DNA of 53,427 bases from CALAED01 sp937891035. Lineage in GTDB: Bacteria > Actinomycetota > Actinomycetes > Streptosporangiales > Streptosporangiaceae. The stretch is taken from positions 1-53,427 of the forward strand of contig DASQSZ010000413.1 of NCBI GenBank assembly GCA_035642125.1. Direction: 5' to 3'. This document shows positions 8,223-16,093 of this stretch, in pieces; the stretch's first letter is position 1; each line of letters starts with the position of its first letter. The notes beneath the pieces were generated by a model. It was not told where the DNA came from, made no database searches, and saw only the letters and a list, made by a program, of their open reading frames with translations. The position numbers and the translations under genes were made by a program.

Positions 8223-9542
8223 TCAGCGGACGGCGCCGGTGACGAGCCAGGCGTTGCCCCGCGCCCGTAGCCCCAGCGTGAGCAGCCGTGCCGTCATCCA
8301 CACCCCGATGGCCAGCCACAGCGCGACCAGACCGCCGCCCCGTGCGGATACGAGCCAGGCCGGGGGCAGGAACGCCGCCACCGTCACCACTCCGGCGGCC
8401 GCCAGATAGCGCACGTCCCCCGCCCCGATGAGCACCCCGTCCAGCACGAAGACGACCCCGGCCATCGGCTGCAACAGCGCCACCACGACCAACGTCGACA
8501 CGAGCAGCGCGCGCACGGCCGGGTCGTCGGTGAACAGCGCAGGCAGCCAGGGGCGGACGACCAGCACGACTACGCCGAACACGACTCCGCTCGCCACGCC
8601 CCACTGCACCATGCGGCGGGTCGCGCCGCGGGCCCCGGCCACGTCGCCGGCCCCGAGATACCGGCCGGTGATCGCCTGGCCGGCGATCGCGATCGCATCG
8701 AGGGCGAACGCGAGCAGCGTCCACACTTGGAACCCGACCTGGTACGCGGCGATCTCGGCGTCGCCCATCCTGGTCGCGACGGCCGTTCCCACGGTGAGGA
8801 CGACACGCAGCGAGATCGTCCGCAGCACCAGGTTGACGCCCGCGGTCGCCGCCGCGCGCAGGCCGGCGGCGTCCGGACGTACCCGCGCGTTTTGCCGCCG
8901 CGCGCCGCGGAGCACAACGGCGATATAGACCGCGCCCCCGCCGCTTTGGGCCAGCACCGTCCCCCAGGCCGAGCCGGCGATGCCCCAGCCGAAGCCGAGC
9001 ACGAACAGCGCGTTGAGGGCGAGGTTGACGGTGAACGCGCCAATGGAGACTCGCAGCGGCGTCCTGGTGTCCTGCAGTCCGCGAAGCACGCCGGTGCCGG
9101 CCAGCACGACGAGCATCCCCGGAATGCCGAACAGGCTGATCCGCAGGTACGTCTCGGCCTGCGGGGCGACGGCCGCCGAGGCGCCGAACGCGTCGACGAC
9201 CCACGGTGCGAGCGGCCATCCGACGATGAGAACGGCCGCGCCGATGGCGATGGCGAGCCAGATGCCGTCGATGCCCTGCTGGATCGCCCGCGCGATGTTG
9301 CCGGCGCCGACTTGGCGGGCGACCGCGGCCGTGGTCCCGTAAGCGAGGAAGACGCAGAGGTTGACCAGCAGGCTGAGGGCCTGGCCGGCGACGCCGAGGC
9401 CGCCGAGCGGAGCGGTGCCCAGGTGCCCGACGATCGCCGAGTCGGACAGCAGGAACAGTGGCTCGGCGACCAGGGCGCCGAACGCGGGCACGGCGAGTCG
9501 CAGTATCTCGCGATCGTGCGGGTCGCGGCTCAGCAGCCTCAC
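8223..9542 (-). CDS. MATE-family multidrug/metabolite efflux protein (DinF-like)
   Basis: 439 residues with about 12 transmembrane helices in two homologous halves. Motifs include AVPAFGALVAEPLFLLSDSAIVGHLGTAPLG near the N-terminus and YLRISLFGIPGMLVVLAGTGVLRGLQDT at the end of the first half, both typical of the DinF branch. MATE proteins export drugs or metabolites using Na+ or H+ gradients. The start is GTG 9542. A dyad with GTAAGGT/ACCTTAC arms lies just upstream and may control it. A DinF-like gene also precedes dnaB in relatives. Confidence 0.88.
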   Translation of the reverse strand: MRLLSRDPHDREILRLAVPAFGALVAEPLFLLSDSAIVGHLGTAPLGGLGVAGQALSLLVNLCVFLAYGTTAAVARQVGAGNIARAIQQGIDGIWLAIAIGAAVLIVGWPLAPWVVDAFGASAAVAPQAETYLRISLFGIPGMLVVLAGTGVLRGLQDTRTPLRVSIGAFTVNLALNALFVLGFGWGIAGSAWGTVLAQSGGGAVYIAVVLRGARRQNARVRPDAAGLRAAATAGVNLVLRTISLRVVLTVGTAVATRMGDAEIAAYQVGFQVWTLLAFALDAIAIAGQAITGRYLGAGDVAGARGATRRMVQWGVASGVVFGVVVLVVRPWLPALFTDDPAVRALLVSTLVVVALLQPMAGVVFVLDGVLIGAGDVRYLAAAGVVTVAAFLPPAWLVSARGGGLVALWLAIGVWMTARLLTLGLRARGNAWLVTGAVR

Positions 9543-9563
9543 GAATCAACACGATATCAACAA

Positions 9564-9594
9564 GTAAGGTGCCTATTGGTGTTACGTACCTTAC
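9564..9594. promoter_or_regulatory. Inverted repeat upstream of the MATE gene (possible operator)
   Basis: GTAAGGT (9564-9570) and ACCTTAC (9588-9594) are perfect 7-bp inverted arms, 24 nt start to start, in a locally AT-rich stretch 22 nt before the MATE start codon. Position fits an operator or promoter element for that gene. Confidence 0.4.
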
Positions 9595-9684
9595 ACCTCT
9601 AGGAGCTCGGCGACTTTCTTCTTCCCACAGCCGTGGACGAAGTTTCGGCAGCTCAATAGCGGTTTGAAGACGTAAGGGACGACC

Positions 9685-9759
9685 TTGTCCCCAGGGTGTC
9701 CCCAGCTTGTGCACATGCCTCCCGGCGTGTTGCACAGCCCCGTCCACAGACTGTCCACA
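9685..9759. promoter_or_regulatory. Array of DnaA-box-like 9-mers upstream of dnaB
   Basis: Five same-strand 9-mers resemble the actinobacterial DnaA box TTGTCCACA: TTGTCCCCA 9685, GTGTCCCCA 9696, TTGTGCACA 9707, CCGTCCACA 9740, CTGTCCACA 9751. Each matches 7 or 8 of 9 positions. Start spacings are 11, 11, 33 and 11 bp, so all five lie on one 11-bp register. A further 7/9 match on the other strand is at 9632-9640. This lies in the 326-bp gap between the MATE and dnaB genes. Confidence 0.5.
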
Positions 9760-9868
9760 ACTCGCTTTGCGCCCGTGCCGCGACGAGACGAAACTGTCAG
9801 ATCCATGGCGTACATATGAGGTGAACGCATCCTCGCGGGAGCTCTGCGACGACAGGGGGTGGGCTGGC

Positions 9869-11677
9869 GTGAGCATCGCCGAGCTGCCATCCCACGAGCC
9901 GGAGTTCGAGCGCACCCCGCCGCACGACATGGCCGCCGAGCAGTGCGTCCTCGGCGGCATGTTGCTGTCCCAGGACGCCATCGCCGAGGTTATCGAGACG
10001 CTGCGGGCCCCGGACTTCTACCGACCCGCCCATCAGATCATCTACGAGACGATCCTTGATCTGTACGGTCGCGGCGAGCCGTCCGACGCCGTCACCATCT
10101 CGGCCGAGCTCACCAAGCGCGGTGAGATCGCCCGCGTCGGCGGCGCGCCCTATCTGCACACACTGATCTCCTCGGTGCCGACGGCGGCCAACGCCGGCTA
10201 CTACGCCAAGATCGTGCACGAGCGGTCCGTGTTGCGGAAGCTGGTCGAGGTGGGCACCCGCATCACCCAGCGCGGCTACGCCGCCGACGGGGCCGATGCC
10301 GACGCGATCTTGGACTGGGCCGAGGCCGAGGTGCTGTCAATCGCCGAAAAGCGCGCCGGCGAGGACTATCTGCCGCTCAGCGAGATCATGCCGGGCACGC
10401 TCGACGAGATCGAGGCCATCGGCAGCCGTGGCGGCCAGATGGTCGGCGTCCCCACCGGTTTCCAGGACCTCGACGCCCTCACCAATGGCCTGCACTCCGG
10501 GCAGATGATCATCATCGCGGCGCGGCCGGCGGTGGGCAAGGCACTGGCCCTCGACACCGTGCTCCCCACGCCGATCGGGTGGACCACCATGGGCCAGGTT
10601 CGCGTGGGCGACGACCTCGTCGGCGCCGACGGCAAGCCCATCCGGGTCGTCGCGGCCACCGAGGTGATGTACGGACGCCCCTGTTACGAGGTCGAGTTCT
10701 CCGACGGTGAGGTGATCGTCGCCGACGCCGACCACCAGTGGCGTACGTCGTCCTGGACGCCATCGCGAGCCGCCGCCCGGATCCCATCCCGGGCCGTTCG
10801 CACCACCCGCGAGATTTGCGCGACCGTACGCCGGGCGGCGGGCGGCGAGCCGACCCACGCGATCGAGGGCCCCGACAGCCGAGTGCGCTTCATCGTCGAT
10901 GTCCGCCCGGCCGGCAGCGTGCCCGTCCGCTGCGTCCAGGTCGACGCCGGCGACCACCTCTACCTCGCCGGCCGCTCGGGCATACCGACGCACAACTCGA
11001 CCCTCGCCCTGGATCTCGCCCGGGCGGCGGCGGTCAAGCATGGGCTGGCGGCGGCGTTCTTCAGCTTGGAGATGAGCCGCAACGAGATCACGATGCGGCT
11101 GCTGTCGGCAGAGGCGCGGGTGGCGTTGCACGCGATGCGGTCCGGCACGATGAACGACGACGACTGGACCCGGCTGGCCCGCCGGATGAGCGAGGTCTCC
11201 GAGGCGCCGCTGTTCATCGACGACTCGCCGAACATGTCCATGATGGAGATCAGGGCCAAGTGCCGGCGGCTCAAACAGCAGCACGACCTGCGCCTGGTAG
11301 TCATCGACTATCTGCAGCTGATGACCTCGGGCAAACGGGTGGAAAGCCGCCAGGTCGAGGTCTCGGAGTTCTCCCGCTCGCTCAAGCTCCTCGCCAAAGA
11401 GCTCGGCGTCCCGGTCGTGGCGCTCTCCCAGCTCAACCGAGGCCCCGAGCAGCGCACCGACAAAAAACCCATGGTGTCCGATCTGCGGGAAAGTGGCAGC
11501 ATCGAGCAAGATGCCGACGTTGTCATACTTCTGCACCGTGAAGACGCCTATGAAAAGGAGTCGCCGCGCGCCGGCGAGGCCGACCTGATCGTGGCCAAGC
11601 ACCGTAACGGCCCGACCGCGACGATCACAGTGGCCTTCCAAGGCCACTACTCGCGCTTCGTCGATATGGCCACCTAG
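9869..11677 (+). CDS. dnaB: Replicative DNA helicase DnaB, interrupted by an in-frame intein
   Basis: 602-residue precursor; removing residues 225-376 leaves a normal 450-residue DnaB. N-terminal domain about 10-115 (PPHDMAAEQCVLGGMLL, SDAVTISAEL). The RecA-like C-terminal domain has Walker A split as ARPAVGK | intein | STLALDLA, Walker B LRLVVIDYLQLM, ALSQLNRG and the SDLRESGSIEQDADVV motif. DnaB is the hexameric helicase unwinding DNA ahead of the replisome. GTG 9869 is chosen because homology starts just after it (MSIAELP...PPHDMAAEQ), with AGGGGG upstream; the reading frame stays open to 9707. Function requires protein splicing, since the insertion separates the P-loop Lys from its Ser/Thr. 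Confidence 0.96.
   Translation: MSIAELPSHEPEFERTPPHDMAAEQCVLGGMLLSQDAIAEVIETLRAPDFYRPAHQIIYETILDLYGRGEPSDAVTISAELTKRGEIARVGGAPYLHTLISSVPTAANAGYYAKIVHERSVLRKLVEVGTRITQRGYAADGADADAILDWAEAEVLSIAEKRAGEDYLPLSEIMPGTLDEIEAIGSRGGQMVGVPTGFQDLDALTNGLHSGQMIIIAARPAVGKALALDTVLPTPIGWTTMGQVRVGDDLVGADGKPIRVVAATEVMYGRPCYEVEFSDGEVIVADADHQWRTSSWTPSRAAARIPSRAVRTTREICATVRRAAGGEPTHAIEGPDSRVRFIVDVRPAGSVPVRCVQVDAGDHLYLAGRSGIPTHNSTLALDLARAAAVKHGLAAAFFSLEMSRNEITMRLLSAEARVALHAMRSGTMNDDDWTRLARRMSEVSEAPLFIDDSPNMSMMEIRAKCRRLKQQHDLRLVVIDYLQLMTSGKRVESRQVEVSEFSRSLKLLAKELGVPVVALSQLNRGPEQRTDKKPMVSDLRESGSIEQDADVVILLHREDAYEKESPRAGEADLIVAKHRNGPTATITVAFQGHYSRFVDMAT
10541..10996 (+). mobile_element. Mini-intein in the DnaB P-loop, class 3 signature (152 aa)
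   Basis: Begins ALALDTVLPTPIGWTTMG directly after Walker A Lys224 and ends GIPTHN before Ser377. The first residue is Ala, not Cys or Ser. Intein position 67 is Trp in block B (ADADHQW), 131 is Cys in block F (VRCVQVDAGDHLYLAG) and 150 is Thr in block G (PTHN). This Trp-Cys-Thr set defines class 3 inteins, which start splicing from the block F Cys. No LAGLIDADG or HNH endonuclease is present; a 45-residue linker replaces it. Class 3 DnaB inteins are known from mycobacteriophage and actinobacterial DnaB proteins. Confidence 0.92.
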
Positions 11678-11779
11678 GGCCGGTGTGCACCAACGTTCAC
11701 CCCCCTCAGCGTGCCGGAGTTCGGTCGCGAGCGGTTTGCCCAATCCTGGTGACTACGGGAAGTGAATCGAGTGGCTCGC

Positions 11780-12961
11780 TCACTCGGTGAGTTCGCGCTC
11801 CAGCGGCGTACGGAACTTGGGCACGAAACGGGCCGGCCCGAGCCGGTCGGCGAGGCCTTCGGCCGCCGCTGTCACCTCTTTGGCCCGGTCGCCGATGTCC
11901 TCGAGCAGCCGGACGGCGATCTCACCGTCCTTGCGCTGGGCCCAGCCGCCCACGATGCGGCCGTCGCACCACACCGTGGGGCCGATGTTGCCGGACCGGT
12001 CGAACAGCGCCGCCCGATGCTCGCCGAGATACCAGTCGCGCTCGGTCCAGCCCATCGGGGTCGGGTCGAGGGCGGGCAGCAGTGCCACCCATGGCTCGGG
12101 GGCGGGGACCGGGTCGGCGTCTTCGGCGAGCACGAATCCGGTCGTGCCACCGAGATCGACCTCGACCGGCCGTACGGCGGTGAGCGCGCGCTTGACCTCG
12201 CCGACCGTCAGCCCCGTCCACCACTTGAGATCGGCGAGGGTGCCGGGGCCGAACCTGGCCAGCCACCGGCGGACCAGCTCGGCCTGCGCGGACGCCGCGT
12301 CCCACGTGGTGCCGGCGCCGGCCGGCAGCCACGCCTCGGCCGGCGCCCATTGGTATCGCGTGCTCAGCCAGGAGCCGCGCGGACGGCCGCGTACGATTCG
12401 GCCCTCCGCGGCGAGGATGGGCAACAGCCGGCCCGCGACGCTGACCGTGCTTTCGTAGCTTTTGCCCGGTGCCATGACCAACCGCGTGCGCAGCCGCGGC
12501 TCTTCGGCCGACAGCTCGACCGACAGCGCTTCGCCGCGGGCGCGCAACGCCCGTACGGCCGACTCGCCCACGTCGGCGAGCCAGTCGGCCACGTTCGCGT
12601 GCCGGCCGATGTCGATGCCCGCCTCGGTCAGCGCCGCGACGAACCTGCGCCGCTCTTTAACGGCGATCGCGTCGGTGCAGGCGGCCTGAACGACGGGCGC
12701 GAGCTCGATGGGCGGCACGAAGATCGTGCGGCGCATGCCGAGGATGCGGACGAGGGAGCGGTCCGCATAGAGCGCGGCGTCGATCGTCTCCAGCGAGGGC
12801 GCGTGCATTCGGGCGGCGGCCGACAGGTACACGCTCGCCGCGTCGGTGCCGTGCAATGCCACCACACCGGCGGCGGCCTCGACCACGCCGGGTGCGGGGC
12901 CCGAGAGGTGATGCCGTACGGCGAGCCGCGCCCGTCGCTCTTCGATCCCGATGCGCCTCAT
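11780..12961 (-). CDS. Winged-helix DNA-binding protein of the HTH_42/AlkZ-related family
   Basis: 393 residues beginning MRRIGIEERRARLAVRHHL. Typical family landmarks are the N-terminal helix, GVVALHGTDAASVYLSAAAR, an RSLVRILGMRRTIFVPP segment, GKSYESTVSVAGRLLPIL, RWLARFGPGTLADLKWWTGL and the C-terminal WCDGRIVGGWAQRKDGEIAVRLLED. The family has tandem winged helices and includes the AlkZ/YcaQ DNA glycosylases that unhook interstrand crosslinks. The catalytic Gln-x-Gln/Asp motif of AlkZ is not obvious here, so glycosylase activity is uncertain. Stands alone, convergent with dnaB. Confidence 0.75.
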   Translation of the reverse strand: MRRIGIEERRARLAVRHHLSGPAPGVVEAAAGVVALHGTDAASVYLSAAARMHAPSLETIDAALYADRSLVRILGMRRTIFVPPIELAPVVQAACTDAIAVKERRRFVAALTEAGIDIGRHANVADWLADVGESAVRALRARGEALSVELSAEEPRLRTRLVMAPGKSYESTVSVAGRLLPILAAEGRIVRGRPRGSWLSTRYQWAPAEAWLPAGAGTTWDAASAQAELVRRWLARFGPGTLADLKWWTGLTVGEVKRALTAVRPVEVDLGGTTGFVLAEDADPVPAPEPWVALLPALDPTPMGWTERDWYLGEHRAALFDRSGNIGPTVWCDGRIVGGWAQRKDGEIAVRLLEDIGDRAKEVTAAAEGLADRLGPARFVPKFRTPLERELTE

Positions 12962-13137
12962 GCTCGGAAAATACCGGTGTCGCGGCCGCCGGGGCAGCGG
13001 CGGCGGCCCTCATGAGTTGGCGCGGTGGTAAGCCACTCCGGTGCGGAGGGCGGTGGTGACCGGTCGTGGTGGATGCCGCTCCGGGTCGCTCGCCTCGATC
13101 TTTGTCGCCGTCCGCCCGGGGGCGTACCGCGGCGACG

Positions 13138-13614
13138 TCAGGCACCCGCGGAGGCGGGGTCGGGAAGCCGGCTGAGCTTCGTGTTGTGCACTCGCTCGAA
13201 GATCATCGAGGTCCGGAAGGTGGCGATCTCGCGGCGGCTCGTCAGCCGGTCGAGCAGGAAGGCATGCAGGTGTTCGAGATCCTGGACCGCGACGTGCAGC
13301 AAGAAATCGTCGCCGCCCGACAGCACGAACACGCTCAGCACCTCCGGAAAGCCGCTGACCGTGGTCTTGAACGTTTCGATGACCGTGCGGCTGAGCGGGC
13401 GTACCTGCACGGAGACGAGCGCTTGCAGGCCCCGGTTGAGCGCGCCCAGATCGATGTCGGCGTGATAGCCGCGGATCACCCCGCGCCTGGTGAGCGCGCG
13501 GACCCGTTCCAGGCAGGTCGATGGCGCGATCCCGAGCGTACGGGCGAGCTCTCGATTGGATCGGCGGGCGTCCGCCTGCAGCAGCCGGATGATCCCAGCG
13601 TCAATCTCGTCCAT
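13138..13614 (-). CDS. Lrp/AsnC-family transcriptional regulator
   Basis: 158 residues. The N-terminal HTH is MDEIDAGIIRLLQADARRSNRELARTLGIAPSTCLERVRAL, followed by RRGVIRGYHADIDLGALN and the RAM effector domain ending in FRTSMIFERVHNTKLSRL. ATG 13614 is chosen because family members start with M-D-x-x-D. Such regulators form octamers and respond to amino acids. The neighbour upstream (XRE-cupin) is read in the same direction, with the gap at 13615-13678. No target can be inferred. Confidence 0.9.
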   Translation of the reverse strand: MDEIDAGIIRLLQADARRSNRELARTLGIAPSTCLERVRALTRRGVIRGYHADIDLGALNRGLQALVSVQVRPLSRTVIETFKTTVSGFPEVLSVFVLSGGDDFLLHVAVQDLEHLHAFLLDRLTSRREIATFRTSMIFERVHNTKLSRLPDPASAGA

Positions 13615-13678
13615 ATCCGGAATTTTGCTGCAGATATCGTGGGCACGTTGCGTTACCTGGCGCCCGGGCCGGACCCGG

Positions 13679-14308
13679 TTAGGGGTCCATAACGGCGAGG
13701 AAGTAGCGGCACGGCACGTCGCCCTCGTTGACATAGGAGTGCCGGCGGTCACCGAAGAACACCGCCGCCGTCCCCTCGGCCACGCGCTGGCAACGCCCGT
13801 CGACGGTCAGCGTGAGCGTGCCCCGCTCGACGTACACGACCTCGCGCGTCCCCGGCGCGTGCGGATCGCTGTCGTGCGGCTCGCCCGGCCGCAGCTCCCA
13901 GATCCACAGCTCCACGGACGGCCGCGGATCGCTGCCGGCGAGCAGAGTGCCGCTGCCACCGACCGGGCCGCGCCACAGCACGGCATGCCGATCGGGCGGG
14001 AAGAGCCGTACCGGCGGTTCCTCCTCGACCTGCACCAGCCGGGTCAGCGGAACGCAGAGCGCCTCCGAGATCCGGATCAGCGTGCCGAGGCTGGGATTGC
14101 CCCGCCCCTGCTCGAGCGCGACGAGCACGCCCTTGCTGACCCCGGCGCGGGTGGCGAGTTGGTCAAGGGTCCATCCGTGCGAGGAACGCAGGGCTCGTAC
14201 GGTATGCGCGACGGCCTGGCCGACGCCGTGCGGGCTTGCCGCGCCTGCGCCGGGCGCGTCGGTCTCGCTCGCGCCGCCGCCGGCGGCGGGTGGTCCGGCC
14301 TCGCCCAC
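13679..14308 (-). CDS. XRE-family regulator with C-terminal cupin domain
   Basis: 209 residues. After a Gly/Ala-rich leader comes an XRE helix-turn-helix (VRALRSSHGWTLDQLATRAGVSKGVLVALEQGRGNPSLGTL, about 38-78), then a cupin barrel (about 105-205) with TREVVYVERGTLTLTVDG and FFGDRRHSYVNEGD. GTG 14308 is preceded by GGAGGTGACGAG. Divergent from the B3/B4-EamA pair with a 106-bp shared control region; the regulator likely controls that pair, responding to a small molecule bound in the cupin. The pairing is inference from position. Confidence 0.88.
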   Translation of the reverse strand: MGEAGPPAAGGGASETDAPGAGAASPHGVGQAVAHTVRALRSSHGWTLDQLATRAGVSKGVLVALEQGRGNPSLGTLIRISEALCVPLTRLVQVEEEPPVRLFPPDRHAVLWRGPVGGSGTLLAGSDPRPSVELWIWELRPGEPHDSDPHAPGTREVVYVERGTLTLTVDGRCQRVAEGTAAVFFGDRRHSYVNEGDVPCRYFLAVMDP

Positions 14309-14414
14309 CTCGTCACCTCCCCTGGCGCCGGTCGTTTTAACGAACTGAGTATCGCATTAAAGTGCACTATGCTGATCGTCCGGATCGTTCCGGACTGACC
14401 GCAAAGGAACCGAA

Positions 14415-15104
14415 ATGTCGTACAGCCTGCACACTATTGTGGTCGACGATGCCGTCCGGACGCTCCGCCCGGATTTCGCCGTCCTGCTCATGATCGCCGA
14501 AGGCGTCGTGAACGGGCCGAGCGACGACGACTCGGCCGACTGGCTGGCCACGGCGGCACGACGGGCGATCGCTCCAGACGATGACGATCATGTGGTGGCC
14601 TGGCGGGCGGCCTACCGCGATTTCGGCGCCAAGCCCAAGCGCACCAAGCCCTCCGTCGACGCGCTGCTGGCCCGCGGCCGCACAGACGCGCTGCCCGCCA
14701 TCAACCGGGTGGTCGACGCCTACAACGCGGTCAGCGTCGAGCACGTGCTCCCGATCGGCGGCGAGGACATCGACGCGTATCGGGGGCCGGCCCGGCTGAC
14801 GCGGGCGACCGGCGACGAGCCGTTCGACACCGTCGCCGCGGGCGCCGCTGTCGTGGAACATCCCCTGCCCGGCGAGGTGGTCTGGCGCGACGACGCCGGC
14901 GTGACCTGCCGGCGCTGGAACTGGCGGCAATGCGTGCGGACGCGCATCACGGAGACCACGAAGAACGCGCTGTTCGTGCTCGAGCGCCTGGCGCCCTATC
15001 CGCTCGACCGGCTGGCCGAGGCGGGCGATGACCTGGCCGGACGGCTGCGTGCACTCGCTCCGGACGTACGGATCGAGACCCGGGTGATCGGGCCGGCCAC
15101 ATGA
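14415..15104 (+). CDS. B3/B4 tRNA-binding-domain protein (free-standing PheT-like editing domain)
   Basis: 229 residues, resembling the B3/B4 domain of the phenylalanyl-tRNA synthetase beta subunit without the rest of the enzyme. Motifs: YRDFGAKPKRTKPSVDALL, LPAINRVVDAYNAVSVEHVLPIGGEDID, GEVVWRDDAGVTCRRWNWRQC and RITETTKNALFVLE. In the synthetase this fold hydrolyses mischarged Tyr-tRNA(Phe); free-standing versions have been proposed to edit tRNA or handle amino acids. Its last codons overlap the EamA transporter start by 4 nt. Together with the divergent XRE-cupin regulator it looks like one metabolite-resistance unit. Confidence 0.82.
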   Translation: MSYSLHTIVVDDAVRTLRPDFAVLLMIAEGVVNGPSDDDSADWLATAARRAIAPDDDDHVVAWRAAYRDFGAKPKRTKPSVDALLARGRTDALPAINRVVDAYNAVSVEHVLPIGGEDIDAYRGPARLTRATGDEPFDTVAAGAAVVEHPLPGEVVWRDDAGVTCRRWNWRQCVRTRITETTKNALFVLERLAPYPLDRLAEAGDDLAGRLRALAPDVRIETRVIGPAT

Positions 15105-16087
15105 CCCTGATCATCTTCTCGCTCGGCTCGGCCGTGGTCTATGGGGCCGCTGACTTCTTCGGCGGTGCCGCGTCGCGCCGGGCCTCGGCCCGCTCGGTGC
15201 TCCTGGTGAGCCTGCCGATCGGGTTGATCGTGCTCATGGTGGCCGCCCTGGCCACCGGCAACTCGCTCAGCTCGCACGACGCGGTCTGGGGTCTGATCGC
15301 GGGGGTTGCTGGCGGCTCCGGGCTGATGGTCTTTTACGGCGCGCTGGCGCGCGGACCGATGAGCGTGGTGGCGCCGGTGGCTGCGCTGGTATCCGCACTG
15401 TTGCCGGTGGCGGCCGGCCTACTGCGCGGCGAGCGGCCGGGGGCGTCCGTGTTGATCGGCGTGGCGACCTGCCTGGCCGCCATCTGCCTCGTCAGCATGG
15501 AAGAGCCGCGCTCCGGCGGCCGCCGGGCCCGGCCGGCCCAGTCGATGCGCGGGCCCCTCTTGGCCGCCCTGGCCGGGACGTTCTTCGGCGTCTTTTTCAT
15601 CCTGCTGCGGGAGGCCGGCCGAGACGGCGGGCTGTGGCCGCTGGTCATCTCGCGGGCGGCCGGTTTCGCGGTGGTCGTCGCGGTGGGTCTCGTCGTCCTG
15701 GTGGCGGCGCGCTGGGCCTGGCCGACCTGGCCGGTCCGGCGGGTTCAGCCGGCCCGGTCACCTGGGGCTACCGAGTCAACGCCGCGTACGGAGTCGATGG
15801 GGCAGGCGTCGCAGCCTCGTCCGCCGACGCCGGCCCGGCCGATTCGCACGGACCCGGCCGCGCTCTTGATCGCGTTGCTGGCCGGCGTCCTCGACGCACT
15901 GGCCAACATGCTGTATCTCTTCGCCGCCCGTGCGGGCATGCTCAGCCTGGCTGCTGTGCTGACCTCGCTGTATCCGGCGATCACCGTGCTCTTTGCCAGG
16001 ATCATCTACAGCGAGCGGCTGCGCATGGTGCAGCGGCTCGGCGTCGTCCTCGCCCTCGTCGGCGTCGCCCTCGTCACCGCCGGGTGA
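15101..16087 (+). CDS. EamA/DMT-family transporter
   Basis: 328 residues with 10 predicted transmembrane helices as two EamA repeats. First repeat about 1-135 (SAVVYGAADFFGGAASRRASAR...GLLRGERPGASVLIGVATCLAAI). The second repeat follows a Pro/Thr/Arg-rich cytoplasmic linker near residues 215-250 and ends AITVLFARIIYSERLRMVQRLGVVLALVGVALVTAG. EamA proteins export amino acids and other small metabolites. Starts at ATG overlapping the B3/B4 stop, so the two are translationally coupled. The long central linker is unusual for the family. Confidence 0.85.
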   Translation: MTLIIFSLGSAVVYGAADFFGGAASRRASARSVLLVSLPIGLIVLMVAALATGNSLSSHDAVWGLIAGVAGGSGLMVFYGALARGPMSVVAPVAALVSALLPVAAGLLRGERPGASVLIGVATCLAAICLVSMEEPRSGGRRARPAQSMRGPLLAALAGTFFGVFFILLREAGRDGGLWPLVISRAAGFAVVVAVGLVVLVAARWAWPTWPVRRVQPARSPGATESTPRTESMGQASQPRPPTPARPIRTDPAALLIALLAGVLDALANMLYLFAARAGMLSLAAVLTSLYPAITVLFARIIYSERLRMVQRLGVVLALVGVALVTAG

Positions 16088-16093
16088 GTCGTG

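Noticed and set aside
8119..9981. 620-residue reverse frame across the MATE gene and dnaB start
   Set aside because: Arg-rich antisense shadow of the MATE gene in a neighbouring phase; no motif, and it runs through the control region.
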